DNA from: Afipia sp.
Lineage (GTDB): Bacteria > Pseudomonadota > Alphaproteobacteria > Rhizobiales > Xanthobacteraceae
NCBI GenBank assembly: GCA_024707075.1
Contig: JANQAK010000001.1
Span: 580,001 to 644,000 of the forward strand
Direction of reading: 5' to 3'
Length of the DNA stretch: 64,000 nt
Position numbers and translations under genes: made by a program. This document shows positions 12,874-22,069 of the stretch, one piece after another. Every line of letters begins with the position of its first letter. Within the stretch, counting starts at the first letter, position 1. Under the pieces are notes generated by a model that did no database searches, was not told the origin of the DNA, and saw nothing but the letters and a program-made list of their open reading frames with translations.

Positions 12874-13817
12874 GCGCCGAGCCATTATTCGGGCGGATCG
12901 CGCTGATCGGCTTCGGCCTGATCGGCGGCTCGATTGCGCGTGCGGCACGAGCACAGGGACTTGCGGGAGAGATCGTGACCACCGCGCGCTCGCCGGCGAC
13001 CCGCGCGCGCGTGCAGGAACTCGGAATCGTCGATCGCGTGGTAGACACAAACGCCGAGGCGGTGAAGGACGCCGACCTCGTTATCTTGTGCATTCCGGTC
13101 GGCGCCTGCGGACCGGTCGCAAAGGAAATTGCGCCGCATCTCAAGCCTGGCGCGATTGTTTCCGATGTCGGCTCGGTCAAAGGCATGGTGCTGCGCGAGA
13201 TGGCGCCGCATCTGCCGAAGACCGTTCACTTCATTCCGGCGCATCCGGTGGCCGGCACCGAACATTCCGGCCCCGATTCAGGCTTCGCCGAACTGTTCAT
13301 CAACCGCTGGTGCATTCTGACGCCGCCGCCGGACGCGGACCAGGCGGCCGTCGAAAAGCTCGCGAAATTCTGGCGGGCGCTCGGCGCCAATGTCGAAACC
13401 ATGGGCGCGGACCACCATGACCTGGTGCTTGCCGTCACCAGCCATCTGCCGCATCTGATCGCCTATACCATCGTCGGCACCGCCGACGAACTGGAAGACG
13501 TGACGCAGGCGGAAGTGCTGAAGTTCTCCGCCGGAGGCTTCCGCGACTTCACCCGCATCGCGGCATCCGATCCAACCATGTGGCGCGACGTGTTTCTCGC
13601 CAACAAGGATGCCGTGCTGGAGATGCTCGGCGCGTTTCAGGAAGACCTGTCGAAACTCACCCGCGCGATCCGGCGCGGCGACGGCGAGGCGCTGTTCGAT
13701 CACTTCACGCGCACCCGCGCGATCCGCCGCGGCATCGTCAATCTCGGTCAGGAAACCGCCGATCCGGACTTCGGGCGCAAGCACGCGAATTTGCCGAAGA
13801 CGGCGGACGAGAAGTAG
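12870..13817 (+). CDS. tyrC: Prephenate/arogenate dehydrogenase (cyclohexadienyl dehydrogenase)
   Basis: NAD(P)-dependent oxidative decarboxylation of prephenate or arogenate in tyrosine synthesis. Starts at GTG 12870, overlapping the hisC stop by 4 nt (GTGA). N-terminal Rossmann motif [14 protein letters not shown], then SDVGSVKG and the catalytic [11 protein letters not shown] motif, followed by the helical dimer domain ([16 protein letters not shown]). 315 residues is typical of the stand-alone TyrC/TyrA type. The transcript probably stops at the palindrome at 13834-13880. Confidence 0.95.
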   Translation: MSAEPLFGRIALIGFGLIGGSIARAARAQGLAGEIVTTARSPATRARVQELGIVDRVVDTNAEAVKDADLVILCIPVGACGPVAKEIAPHLKPGAIVSDVGSVKGMVLREMAPHLPKTVHFIPAHPVAGTEHSGPDSGFAELFINRWCILTPPPDADQAAVEKLAKFWRALGANVETMGADHHDLVLAVTSHLPHLIAYTIVGTADELEDVTQAEVLKFSAGGFRDFTRIAASDPTMWRDVFLANKDAVLEMLGAFQEDLSKLTRAIRRGDGEALFDHFTRTRAIRRGIVNLGQETADPDFGRKHANLPKTADEK

Positions 13818-13833
13818 TAGAGGGGCGCACAAT

Positions 13834-13880
13834 CTCTCGGGCGTCATGGCCGGGCTTGTCCCGGCCATGACGCCCGAGAG
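13834..13880. repeat. Perfect 21-bp palindrome with 5-nt loop
   Basis: CTCTCGGGCGTCATGGCCGGG, loop CTTGT, and its exact complement. The core CGTCATGGCCGGGCTTGTCCCGGCCATGACG is the kind of intergenic palindrome widespread in Bradyrhizobiaceae genomes (my recollection, not checked here). It lies between convergent tyrC and the DUF2125 gene and could end both transcripts, though it lacks a T-tract. Confidence 0.85.
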
Positions 13881-13909
13881 TGTTTCAACGAAAGAAAACC
13901 TAACTTCAC

Positions 13910-15088
13910 TCAAAACAGCGGCGGGGCCTGTGCGATCCGCAACGGACCGATGGAAATCACGCCCTCGGTGAATTTCAGCGGAAATGCCCGCGCCGGCTTG
14001 CCTTCCAGCGTCGAGGCCTGGCCGAGCATGTTGATCCCGGCAACCACGCCGGCATTGGCATTCTTGCGCGCGACATTGCCCAGTCCCGGAATCATGCGGT
14101 CGAGCGCGCCGATCACCTTGTTGATGTCCTGCGCGCTGACACCCGGCGCAATGCGGTCCACAGTCGATTGCGGCACGCCCTCCATCAGCAGCTTGTCGAT
14201 GCCGAGCTGCGACACGATCCGCTCGAGGCCCGCCACCGTCATCGTCAGTTCGCCTTCGAGATAGCCCGTGGGTGTGAGGCCGAGCGAGCCCGCCGCGACC
14301 GCGATGGTCTCGCCCTGCTGAACGCGGGATTGCGTGAAGTCGAGACGGCCGCCCGCCGCCTGGATTTCACGGAAACGTTCCGGCCAGGGCTTCGGCGCAA
14401 AATCCTTCAGGCCGCGCAGCAATGCCCGGATATCCGCGTCGAATGGCTCGGCCAGAATGGGATGCAGCCCTTGCAGGCTCCCGGCGTTGATTTGCAGCGC
14501 CGTCTCCACCACCGGATTGTTCGACAATGAGCCTTCGAGCAGCCGCGTGTGCAATTCCAGATGTTTCGCGCGCAACAGCGGCGTCTGCACCGCACCGCTG
14601 ATGCGGTCCAACGCCGGATCGTCGAACACCACCGAGACGCGCTGCGGCGTCGGCAGACCGGATGCGCTGGCCCGGCCCGTGGTCCAGTTGGCGACGACGG
14701 ACGGCGTTTCGCCACGGCTGGCGACGGTCGCGGGACCGGTGAATTCGGCGATGATTTTGGTTGGATCGTACACCTGCGCGACGACCAGAATATCCTTGAG
14801 CCGCGCGGTGAGTTGAACCTGGTCGGCGGTTTGCGACGTCAGCGTCACCACCGGACTTTCGCAACTCACCTCCATGCGGAAAGGAAAGCCCGCGACCGAG
14901 CGGCTGGCGCACTCATAGGCACGGCCGGATTTGGCCTCGCGGGTACGCCACTCGTCGAATTTTTCATCTACATGGGACGCGGCATAGAACCAGAATCCGC
15001 TCCATGCCGCAGCAAGGACGAGAACCAGAACGGGCATCACGAAAACAGGCCAAAGGCGGCGGCGAGGAATGATCGGAGATGTCTGCAT
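13910..15088 (-). CDS. DUF2125 domain-containing envelope protein
   Basis: One N-terminal membrane segment (LWPVFVMPVLVLVLAAAWSG) followed by a ~350-residue periplasmic DUF2125 domain: WFYAASHVDEKFDEW, CASRSVAGFPFRMEVSC, and the closing GVISIGPLRIAQAPPL motif. The family is largely restricted to alphaproteobacteria and has no assigned activity. I chose ATG 15088 (MQTSPIIPRRR) so that the membrane segment lies near the N-terminus; an ATG 18 codons further upstream exists. It faces away from chaC and converges on tyrC. Confidence 0.85.
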   Translation of the reverse strand: MQTSPIIPRRRLWPVFVMPVLVLVLAAAWSGFWFYAASHVDEKFDEWRTREAKSGRAYECASRSVAGFPFRMEVSCESPVVTLTSQTADQVQLTARLKDILVVAQVYDPTKIIAEFTGPATVASRGETPSVVANWTTGRASASGLPTPQRVSVVFDDPALDRISGAVQTPLLRAKHLELHTRLLEGSLSNNPVVETALQINAGSLQGLHPILAEPFDADIRALLRGLKDFAPKPWPERFREIQAAGGRLDFTQSRVQQGETIAVAAGSLGLTPTGYLEGELTMTVAGLERIVSQLGIDKLLMEGVPQSTVDRIAPGVSAQDINKVIGALDRMIPGLGNVARKNANAGVVAGINMLGQASTLEGKPARAFPLKFTEGVISIGPLRIAQAPPLF

Positions 15089-15216
15089 GGCGGGAGCTAA
15101 AGCACCGGATTCGGGCATTTGAAAGATGCCATGTTCGCGCAAGTCGCGTTGATGTCCATAAGGTTGCGCGCAGGGTGGCGGGCTGGTAGGCGTGGTCTCC
15201 TGTACAGGCGCACATC

Positions 15217-15819
15217 ATGGCCGCGAAAATCCTTGCCGAATCGGACTTCCCCGAAGGCGATCTGTGGGTGTTCGGTTATGGATCGCTGATCTGGAAGCCG
15301 GGCTTCGCCTTTGTCGAGCAGCGGCCGGCGCGGCTGATCGGCGAACACCGCTCGCTCTGCATCTACTCCATGGTTCATCGCGGCACCTATGAGAAGCCGG
15401 GACTGGTGCTGGGGCTGGATCGCGGCGGCGCCTGTCAGGGCATCGCGTTCCGGGTGGCGGCGGCCCGGCGGCAGGAAACGGTGGCCTATCTGCGCGAGCG
15501 CGAGCAGGTCACCGGCGTCTATCGCGAAGTCATGCGTTCAGTCTGGCTGAAGGGCGACGCGCGGGTTAGCGCGCTGGCCTATGTCGCCGACCGCAGCCAC
15601 GATCAGTATGCCGGACGGCTGACGATCGAGGAGCAGTTGCGGCTCGTGCGGCAAGGTCACGGCAATTACGGCCCGAACGACGAGTATGTGATCGCGACCG
15701 TGACCGCGCTGGAGGCGCAGGGCATTCGCGACGCACCGCTGCACAGGCTCGCCGCGCTGCTGCACGGCGAGGCAGCGCTGCATCGTCATGTCACCGAAGT
15801 CCCGGGCGATCAGGTCTGA
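15217..15819 (+). CDS. chaC: Gamma-glutamylcyclotransferase, ChaC family
   Basis: Predicted glutathione-specific gamma-glutamylcyclotransferase (releases 5-oxoproline and Cys-Gly). The hallmark substrate loop WVFGYGSLIWKP is at residues 17-28 and the conserved catalytic-type Glu lies in REREQVTGVYRE; GNYGPNDEYV near the C-terminus is also typical. 200 residues is family length. Its last 10 nt overlap the convergent acyltransferase gene. Confidence 0.93.
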   Translation: MAAKILAESDFPEGDLWVFGYGSLIWKPGFAFVEQRPARLIGEHRSLCIYSMVHRGTYEKPGLVLGLDRGGACQGIAFRVAAARRQETVAYLREREQVTGVYREVMRSVWLKGDARVSALAYVADRSHDQYAGRLTIEEQLRLVRQGHGNYGPNDEYVIATVTALEAQGIRDAPLHRLAALLHGEAALHRHVTEVPGDQV

Positions 15820-16579
15820 ACGACAACCGGCGCGGAAAATCCGATCAGCTTCATCTGTTCCTCACGCCCGGCCTTGACCAGGCGGTTGGTGGCATCCTCG
15901 ATGGCGGTCTGCATGCGCGCGTTGAATTCGTTGCGCTTGAGACCGGGGGGATCGGATCGAGAAACTCGATGACGAGCGTGCCGGGGTAACGCATGAAGGT
16001 CCGGCGCGGCCAGAACAGTCCGGAATTGAGTGCGACGGGAATGCACGGCACGCCCGCCTCGCTGTAGATAAGGCCGACGCCGTTCTTGTAGTCAGGCGGC
16101 GCGCCGACGGGACGGCGCGTGCCTTCGGGAAAGATCAGCAACTGGCGGCCGCGCTTGATCTCCGCGCTGGCGCGTTTGGTGAGGTTGATCAGTGATCGCC
16201 CGCCGGCCTTGCGATCGACACCGATCATGCCGGCCTTGAGGAGATACCAGCCGAACAGCGGCAGCCAGGTCAGTTCGCGCTTGAGGATATAGAGCGGCTC
16301 GTCGAAGAATTGCAGCAGCGCAAAGGTCTCCCACGCCGACTGATGCTTCGAGGCGGCGATTAGCGGACCTTTCGGAATTTTCTCCAGTCCGCGATATTCG
16401 ACCCTGGTGTTGCAGATGATCCGCATCCACCAGATGCTGGTCTTGCCCCAATTGGTTGCGATCCAGACGATGCCCCAGCGCGGCATGACATAGGTCGGAA
16501 GTCCAAGCAGCACCCAGAACGCGAGGTTCAGATAGAAAACGATATTGTAGAGCAGCGAACGCAGAAATACCGAAACCAT
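15810..16579 (-). pseudogene. PlsC-like 1-acylglycerol-3-phosphate acyltransferase, frameshifted
   Basis: Membrane acyltransferase of phospholipid synthesis. An N-terminal hydrophobic segment (MVSVFLRSLLYNIVFYLNLA) precedes the acyltransferase motifs: KHQSAWET, LYILKRELTWLPLFGW, LIFPEGTRRP and GLIYSEAGVPCIPVALNSG. Motif I is HX4E rather than the classical HX4D. The reading frame breaks at a run of six G at 15945-15950 (plus strand); a seventh restores IPPGLKRNEFNARM and the normal C-terminus ending at 15810. ATG 16579 lies 12 nt from repeat element A. Very likely an intact gene with a homopolymer error. Confidence 0.85.
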
Positions 16580-16590
16580 CGATCGACTCG

Positions 16591-16751
16591 CTAGTGTCCC
16601 GAATCCGACGTTCGCCTCATTTTGCAGCCCCTCCAAAGCGAACGTCGGATTCGAAAGGACACTAGCCAATTATAGCTGCTAGTGGTCCGGCTCTGACATT
16701 CGCATCCCACCTCAGCGGCGCTCTTTGCGAATGTCAGAACCGGACCACTAG
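16591..16751 (+). repeat. Bipartite palindromic element, copy 1 (A-linker-B)
   Basis: Hairpin A 16591-16665: arm CTAGTGTCCCGAATCCGACG... pairs with the arm ending AAAGGACACTAG. Linker 16666-16678 CCAATTATAGCTG. Hairpin B 16679-16751: arm CTAGTGGTCCGGCTCTGACA pairs with GTCAGAACCGGACCACTAG. It fills the gap between the plsC-like start and the ydcF stop and supplies the TAG stop codon of the latter. Same architecture as the copies at 30034, 30481 and 41337. Confidence 0.9.
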
Positions 16752-17455
16752 TTGGCGGACGCGGTGGCCGGCTTTGATGACGGTGGCGGCGGCGAACCGG
16801 TTTCCGATAGACCGCCCTGCCCCACGCCGCCGAAGGCGACCCGCGTCTGCGCAAAAAGATACTTGGCGTATTCCGATAACAGGAGCCGCAGCGCCGCGCC
16901 ACTCGTCCACCATGGCTCCTCGCGCCACTTGTCCCCGACCACGGCGAACGGAACCAGATCGATATCGGGCATTGCGTGGGACAATTCAACGATCGCACGC
17001 GGCATATGATAGTTCGAAGTCACCACGATCAGGGAATGGAAGCCGCGCTCGGCCGCCCAGCGGCGTGTCTCGGTGGCATTGCTGCGGGTGTTGACGGCGG
17101 AGCGATCCAGATCGACGCAGCAGGCGAGCAGCCGCTGGCTGTCCGGCAACGTACGCTGGATATCATTGTAGCCGTTGGTGGGATGCACACCGGAAATCAG
17201 CAGCCGGTGACCATAGCCAGCCGAGAGCAGGTCCAGCGCATCCGAGACGCGCGACGATCCGCCGGTGAGGACCACGATGCCGTCGGCGTTGCGCGCCGGC
17301 TTGGCCTCTGTCGGCGGCACCTTGGAGAGAAAATCGACGAAACCCAGCCCGGCGAACAGAAGGATGGCAAAGCCCACAAGCATGGCGATGCGCCGGCGCA
17401 GGCGCCAATGTGTCGGTGCTCCATCGCGATGTCGTAACGTCTCGGGCAATCTCAA
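16748..17455 (-). CDS. YdcF/DUF218 family membrane-anchored protein
   Basis: One membrane helix near the N-terminus (IAMLVGFAILLFAGLGFVDF) and a DUF218 domain: DGIVVLTGGSSRVSDALDLL, RLLISGVHPTNG, ANTRSNATETRRWA-like NTRSNATETRRW and VVTSNYHMPRAIVEL. The E. coli members YdcF/SanA/ElyC influence envelope or undecaprenyl-carrier metabolism. The stop TAG comes from the terminal CTAG of repeat hairpin B, so the last residues (ATASAN) border the repeat. It lies downstream of ftsX on the same strand after a 138-nt gap. Confidence 0.88.
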   Translation of the reverse strand: MRLPETLRHRDGAPTHWRLRRRIAMLVGFAILLFAGLGFVDFLSKVPPTEAKPARNADGIVVLTGGSSRVSDALDLLSAGYGHRLLISGVHPTNGYNDIQRTLPDSQRLLACCVDLDRSAVNTRSNATETRRWAAERGFHSLIVVTSNYHMPRAIVELSHAMPDIDLVPFAVVGDKWREEPWWTSGAALRLLLSEYAKYLFAQTRVAFGGVGQGGLSETGSPPPPSSKPATASAN

Positions 17456-17593
17456 CTCACTCAGGTGCGATTTATAGTTCGCGCGCGGTCCCGCTCACTT
17501 TATCCCAAAATCCGGCACGGCTATGGCCTCAAAACGCCATCAACTCCATGTTCTGACACGTTTTCTTCACGAGACCAGAGCGCCGCAAGCGCT

Positions 17594-18556
17594 TTAATCG
17601 ATCTCTTCGAGGGTCGCAAACAGCGTCCGCCGCGAGGCCCATGCCGTCACGGCCGCGATCATCAGGGTCTGTGCTCCGAGCACCAGATATCCCGAGGCGG
17701 GCAACGCGAATGTCCCCAGCAATGCTGCAAACTGATCGCCGACCGGCGTGCCCGAGAACCAGCTTGCGATGGATTCGGAAAAGCCGAATGTCAGCATCGC
17801 GGCCAGCCCACCGATCAATCCGCCCTCGAGGCCGAGCCGCAAGAAATGGCGGAGGAAGCGGTTGGCGATATAGCGATCCTGCGCGCCCACGAAGTGCAGC
17901 ACCTCGACGATGGGCCGGTTGGCCGCCATCGCGCCTCGCGTGGCAAACGACACCGAAATGATGGTCGCCGCGATCACGAGAATGAGGATGCCCGTGCCGG
18001 CGAGCACGATCGCCCCCGTCATCGACCGCATGCGCTCGATCCAGGCGCGATGATCGTCGATGGTGGCCGCAGGCGCAGCCTGGGCCACGGCGCGGCGCAA
18101 CGCCGCCAGATCCGGGACCGCGCCCGGCGCGATGCGCACCACGATGACGCGGGGCACCGGCAGATCGTTCAGCGACAGTCCGGTGCCCAGCCATGGCTCC
18201 AGCAGCTTGGCCGACTCATCCTTCGTGAAGGGCCGCACCTCCAGAATGCCCGGCTGCGCCCGCGCGGTCTCCACCACGGCGCGCACGTCGCGCTCGATGT
18301 CGCGTCCCGGCGAGGGCCGCAACTGGATCGTCAGTTCACTCGACACATCGGACTGCCACTCGGCAGCGGAAGAGCGCACCAGCAGCACCGCGCCTGTCGT
18401 CATGGACGCCAGAAACGTCATGATGGCCACCACCGCGATCAGCGCGCGGCCGGCAATCGATCCGCGCGGAACGATCGGCGACATATTGCGCGCATTCGCC
18501 GCAACTTCCGCGGTGTTGTCGCCGAGATCCATCATGGGTTTGCGGTCTTCAATCAT
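17594..18556 (-). CDS. ftsX: Cell division ABC transporter permease FtsX
   Basis: Permease partner of FtsE that couples divisome assembly to activation of peptidoglycan hydrolases. 320 residues with an N-terminal membrane helix (LIAVVAIMTFLASMTTGAVL), a periplasmic domain (about residues 60-185), and three C-terminal helices (GILILVIAATIISVSF, LEGGLIGGLAAMLTFGF, YLVLGAQTLMIAAVTAW). ATG 18556 overlaps the ftsE stop (8 nt shared), the usual coupled arrangement. Confidence 0.95.
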   Translation of the reverse strand: MIEDRKPMMDLGDNTAEVAANARNMSPIVPRGSIAGRALIAVVAIMTFLASMTTGAVLLVRSSAAEWQSDVSSELTIQLRPSPGRDIERDVRAVVETARAQPGILEVRPFTKDESAKLLEPWLGTGLSLNDLPVPRVIVVRIAPGAVPDLAALRRAVAQAAPAATIDDHRAWIERMRSMTGAIVLAGTGILILVIAATIISVSFATRGAMAANRPIVEVLHFVGAQDRYIANRFLRHFLRLGLEGGLIGGLAAMLTFGFSESIASWFSGTPVGDQFAALLGTFALPASGYLVLGAQTLMIAAVTAWASRRTLFATLEEID

Positions 18557-19208
18557 AGATATGCAGCCGCGATTCATGCAGCACCATGCGCCGCGCCTCG
18601 TATTGATCCATCAGCGCGATGTCGTGGGTCGCGATAACGACGGCGGTGCCGGACTTGTTCAACTGAATGAAAAGACTGAGCAGCCGCCGAGCCAGCGACG
18701 GATCGACGTTGCCGGTCGGCTCGTCGGCCAGCAGCAGTTGCGGCCGGGCAATGACCGCGCGCGCGATTGCAGCGCGCTGCTTTTCGCCACCCGACAGGAT
18801 CGGCGGCAGCGCATCCATCCGCCTGCCGAGGCCGACCCAGTTGAGAAGATCGATGACTTCCTTGCGATAGCTGGATTCGCTTCGCCCCATGACACGGAAC
18901 GGCAGCGCGACGTTTTCATACGTCGTCATGTGATCGAGCAGCCGGAAGTCCTGCAACACGATGCCGATCCGCGAGCGCAGGTCGGCGCGCGCATCCTTGT
19001 CGAGCAGTGAGACGTCCTGCCCAAACAGATTGACCAACCCTCGCGTCGGGCGCAGCGACAGGAACAGCATGCGCAGAAGCGAAGTCTTGCCCGCGCCGGA
19101 CGGTCCGGTGAGAAACTGGAACGAGCGGGCGGGGATCTGGAAGGTCAGGTCGCGCAGAATCTCCGGGCCGAGCCCGTAGCGCAAACCGACATTTTCGAAC
19201 CGGACCAA
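18549..19208 (-). CDS. ftsE: Cell division ATP-binding protein FtsE
   Basis: ABC ATPase with Walker A GPSGAGKTS, Q-loop VLQDFRLL, signature LSGGEKQRAAIARA, Walker B LLLADEPTGNVD and H-loop ATHD. I place the start at TTG 19206-19208 (MVRFENVGLRYG), with GGAG six nt upstream, because it aligns with the normal FtsE N-terminus and gives 219 residues; longer upstream frames add unrelated sequence. Divergent from the zinc-ribbon gene at 19373. Confidence 0.96.
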   Translation of the reverse strand: MVRFENVGLRYGLGPEILRDLTFQIPARSFQFLTGPSGAGKTSLLRMLFLSLRPTRGLVNLFGQDVSLLDKDARADLRSRIGIVLQDFRLLDHMTTYENVALPFRVMGRSESSYRKEVIDLLNWVGLGRRMDALPPILSGGEKQRAAIARAVIARPQLLLADEPTGNVDPSLARRLLSLFIQLNKSGTAVVIATHDIALMDQYEARRMVLHESRLHIYD

Positions 19209-19372
19209 GCTCAGCTCCGTTCGACAGGACCGATAATGCCGCCGCCGGATACCGCAACCGGCGGACAACCTTTGGAAAGATAGCCGTAAAATGCTTGTGC
19301 GGCCGTTATGGTTTCCGATTCGTTAACGGACGCTGGATAGCTTCCTGACGAACTCCCTCTGGCGATCTGTCC

Positions 19373-20299
19373 ATGCACATTGTCTGCCCCCATTGTACGA
19401 CATCCTATGCAGTCGACCCGGCCAATTTCCCCGAGGCGGGGCGCCGGGTCCGTTGCGCCCGATGCCATGAAGTCTGGCTGGCGATGCCGGAGGAACTGGT
19501 GTCAGCGTCTGCCTCCAGGCAGGAGATGGAACAATCCGGTCAGGACAATGGCTTCGGACGCACAAGCGAGCCCACAGGCGATTGGCAGGATGACCCCGCC
19601 CCCCATGTGGAAAGCCCGTCGATTTCAGCCGACTGGCCGGACTCCGAGGTTTCGCAGCCGGCCGCCGAGACCGATCCATATTGGTCTTCGCTGGCCCAGC
19701 AGGAGGTCGCGGGCGATTCCGGCCCGGCCAAGGCTACCCGGCTGAAGGGCTTGAACCAGTCCCTTGGCAAATTTCTTCCCGGATTTTCGGGCAAGTCCTT
19801 TGGCACATCCGCAGCTCCCTTGCTGAAGCCCGCGAACTGGGCCAAAGCCCTTCCCGGCGCGCTGACGCTGCCCACGGCCTGCGTGGCGCTCGGCGCAATG
19901 GTGTTCGCCCTGATCGCCTGGCGTGCCGAAGTGGTGCGCGCGATGCCGCAAACCGCCGACTTTTTCAAAATGGCCGGCATGGGCGTGAACCTGCGCGGCC
20001 TCGCATTTGAGGATCTCAAGATCAGCACCGAGACCGTGAACAACAAGCCGGTGCTGCTGATCGAAGGCGCACTCGTCGACGTTGCGCGCAAGGCAGTCGA
20101 GATACCCCGGCTGCGATTCATCGTGCGCGACGCCAAGGGCAAGGACATCTACGCCTGGAATGCCGTGCTGGAGCAGCCGGTGCTCAACCCCGGCGAAAAA
20201 GCATGGTTCAAGACGCGGCTGGCCTCGCCGCCTGCGGAAGGCCGCGAAATTGCCGTCAGATTCTTCCACAAACTGGACCTTTCGTCCGGAGGAACCTGA
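19373..20299 (+). CDS. Zinc-ribbon (MJ0042-type) membrane protein
   Basis: N-terminal zinc finger CPHCTTSYAVDP...RCARCHEVW (two CxxC pairs within the first 35 residues), a Pro/Ser-rich low-complexity middle, one membrane helix around residues 165-185 (ACVALGAMVFALIAWRAEVV) and a C-terminal DUF3426-like beta domain (VEIPRLRFIVRDAKG, LNPGEKAWFKTRL). Function unknown. The stop codon TGA abuts the cpdR ATG directly, so the two are co-translated; ftsE lies divergently upstream, an arrangement seen in related rhizobial genomes. Confidence 0.88.
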   Translation: MHIVCPHCTTSYAVDPANFPEAGRRVRCARCHEVWLAMPEELVSASASRQEMEQSGQDNGFGRTSEPTGDWQDDPAPHVESPSISADWPDSEVSQPAAETDPYWSSLAQQEVAGDSGPAKATRLKGLNQSLGKFLPGFSGKSFGTSAAPLLKPANWAKALPGALTLPTACVALGAMVFALIAWRAEVVRAMPQTADFFKMAGMGVNLRGLAFEDLKISTETVNNKPVLLIEGALVDVARKAVEIPRLRFIVRDAKGKDIYAWNAVLEQPVLNPGEKAWFKTRLASPPAEGREIAVRFFHKLDLSSGGT

Positions 20300-20677
20300 A
20301 TGCCACGCGTTTTGATCGCAGACGATGAAGAATCGATGCGCCTTTTGGTGGCGCGCGCAATCGCCATGGACGGCCATGAAATCGTGACAGCGGAGGACGG
20401 CGCCGAGGCGCTTGAGATTCTGACGCGCGACGACGGCGCGTTCGATCTTCTTCTCACCGACATCAAGATGCCCATCATGGATGGCATCGCGCTGGCGCTC
20501 TCGGCGGCGCGCGACTTCCCGCGGTTGACCATTCTGCTGATGACCGGCTTCGCCGATCAGCGCGAGCGGGCCTCGGGGCTGGAAGCGATCGTCTACGACG
20601 TCGTCACCAAGCCATTTGCCGTGGCGGACATCCGCACCGCGGTCGCGGATGCGCTGGCGTCGCGGAAGGATAACTGA
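20300..20677 (+). CDS. cpdR: Response regulator CpdR
   Basis: Single-domain receiver of 125 residues: acidic pair DDEES near the N-terminus, phospho-acceptor Asp in LLTDIKMPIMDG, Thr in LLMTGFAD and Lys in DVVTKPF. CpdR in Caulobacter and Sinorhizobium is controlled by the CckA-ChpT relay and, when unphosphorylated, primes ClpXP to degrade cell-cycle proteins. Identification rests on length, sequence and neighbourhood with ftsEX. Confidence 0.9.
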   Translation: MPRVLIADDEESMRLLVARAIAMDGHEIVTAEDGAEALEILTRDDGAFDLLLTDIKMPIMDGIALALSAARDFPRLTILLMTGFADQRERASGLEAIVYDVVTKPFAVADIRTAVADALASRKDN

Positions 20678-20681
20678 GAAG

Positions 20682-21884
20682 CTACTCTGCCAGTTGCGTG
20701 ACAGGATCCCGCCGTCCGAGTGTCAGCCGCGTCAGGATGAAGGCCGCAACCGCGCAGGCGGCAATGGTCGCCACCATCGGCAATGACGTCCCGTTGAAGA
20801 ACGAACTGGCGACGGCGATCATGACCGCCCCGGTCACCATTTGCAGCGTTCCGCCCAGCGCCGACGCCATGCCGGCGATCGGCCCGTGGTCTTCCAGCGA
20901 GAGCACCATGGTCGATGGAATCACCAGGCCGAGCCATGCGAAGGCGACGAACAGCATGGCAATCAGCACTGCAAGATTGTCGACGCCCGCAGCCACGACG
21001 GCGAATAGCGCGACCGCCAGCACCGCGTAGCAGGTCACCGCCACCGAGACGACTCGCGCGATCCCGAAGCGTGCCGCGAGAAAGCCGCTGAACTGCGACG
21101 CGCCGATGAAGCCCACGGCGTTGACCGAGAACGCCAGACTGTATTGCGTCGGCGTCAGGCCGAAGTGCCCGATATAGACGAACGACGAACTGGCGAGGAA
21201 CGCGAAAAAGCTCGCCATGCCGAAGCCGCCGATGAACGTCAGCCCGAGAAAGTGCCAATCGCGCAACAGTTCGCCGAAGCCGTCGAGCACGCTGCGGACG
21301 CTGACCTCGACGCGTTCCTCGACTGGCCGGGTTTCGGGCAACACGAAGGCGACCAGCAGGAGCGAGACGATCGACGCGAGGGTGACCGCTACGAACACGG
21401 CGCGCCAGCCGAACGGCACGATCAGCGCGCTGCCGGTGAGCGGGGCGAGAATCGGCGAGACGCTGAACACCAGCATGACGAGCGCCATCAGCCGCGTCGC
21501 CTCGACGCCCGTGTGCAGATCGCGGATCACCGCGCGCGGAATCACCGCCACGGCGGCGGCGCCGAGGCCCTGCACGAAGCGGAAGAAGATCAGCCATCCG
21601 ATGCTCGGCGCCAGCCCGCAGCCGATGCTGCCGAGCGCGAAGATGACGATCCCGAAATAAAGCGGCGGCTTGCGGCCGACCATGTCCGACACCGGCCCGT
21701 AGGCGATCTGGCAGACGCCGAACGCCACGAAAAACACCATCAGCGTCATCTGCGTGGCCGCGGTGGACGCATGAAGGTCCGCCGCGATGGTCGGCAGCGC
21801 GGGAAGATACATATCGATGGCGAAAGGACCGATCGCGGAGAGAAGGCCCAGCACGATCGCATTTTTGGCAAAGCTCGATGACAT
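20682..21884 (-). CDS. Bcr/CflA family multidrug efflux MFS transporter
   Basis: About 400 residues with 12 predicted membrane helices. The N-terminal AIGPFAIDMYLPALPTIA and YGPVSDMVGRKPPLYFG (motif A), and the IPRAVIRDLHTG segment are characteristic of Bcr/CflA drug-proton antiporters. I chose ATG 21884 (MSSSFAKN) over an ATG seven codons earlier. It converges on cpdR with only 4 nt between stops and is divergent from the SDR gene. Confidence 0.92.
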   Translation of the reverse strand: MSSSFAKNAIVLGLLSAIGPFAIDMYLPALPTIAADLHASTAATQMTLMVFFVAFGVCQIAYGPVSDMVGRKPPLYFGIVIFALGSIGCGLAPSIGWLIFFRFVQGLGAAAVAVIPRAVIRDLHTGVEATRLMALVMLVFSVSPILAPLTGSALIVPFGWRAVFVAVTLASIVSLLLVAFVLPETRPVEERVEVSVRSVLDGFGELLRDWHFLGLTFIGGFGMASFFAFLASSSFVYIGHFGLTPTQYSLAFSVNAVGFIGASQFSGFLAARFGIARVVSVAVTCYAVLAVALFAVVAAGVDNLAVLIAMLFVAFAWLGLVIPSTMVLSLEDHGPIAGMASALGGTLQMVTGAVMIAVASSFFNGTSLPMVATIAACAVAAFILTRLTLGRRDPVTQLAE

Positions 21885-22069
21885 GGCGAGACGTATCCTG
21901 AACATTCTTGGCGATTGTGTGGGCGACGGGGCGATCAGTTCGAATCAGGGCGCAGCGGTCCGCGCCATCCAGACGTCGGACCCGCACGGGAAACTGTTGT
22001 GACAGCGCGCGAAAAATGGTCAATGCCATATCCGACGCACTCGGGGCCAATCAAGAAACGGAACGGGAC

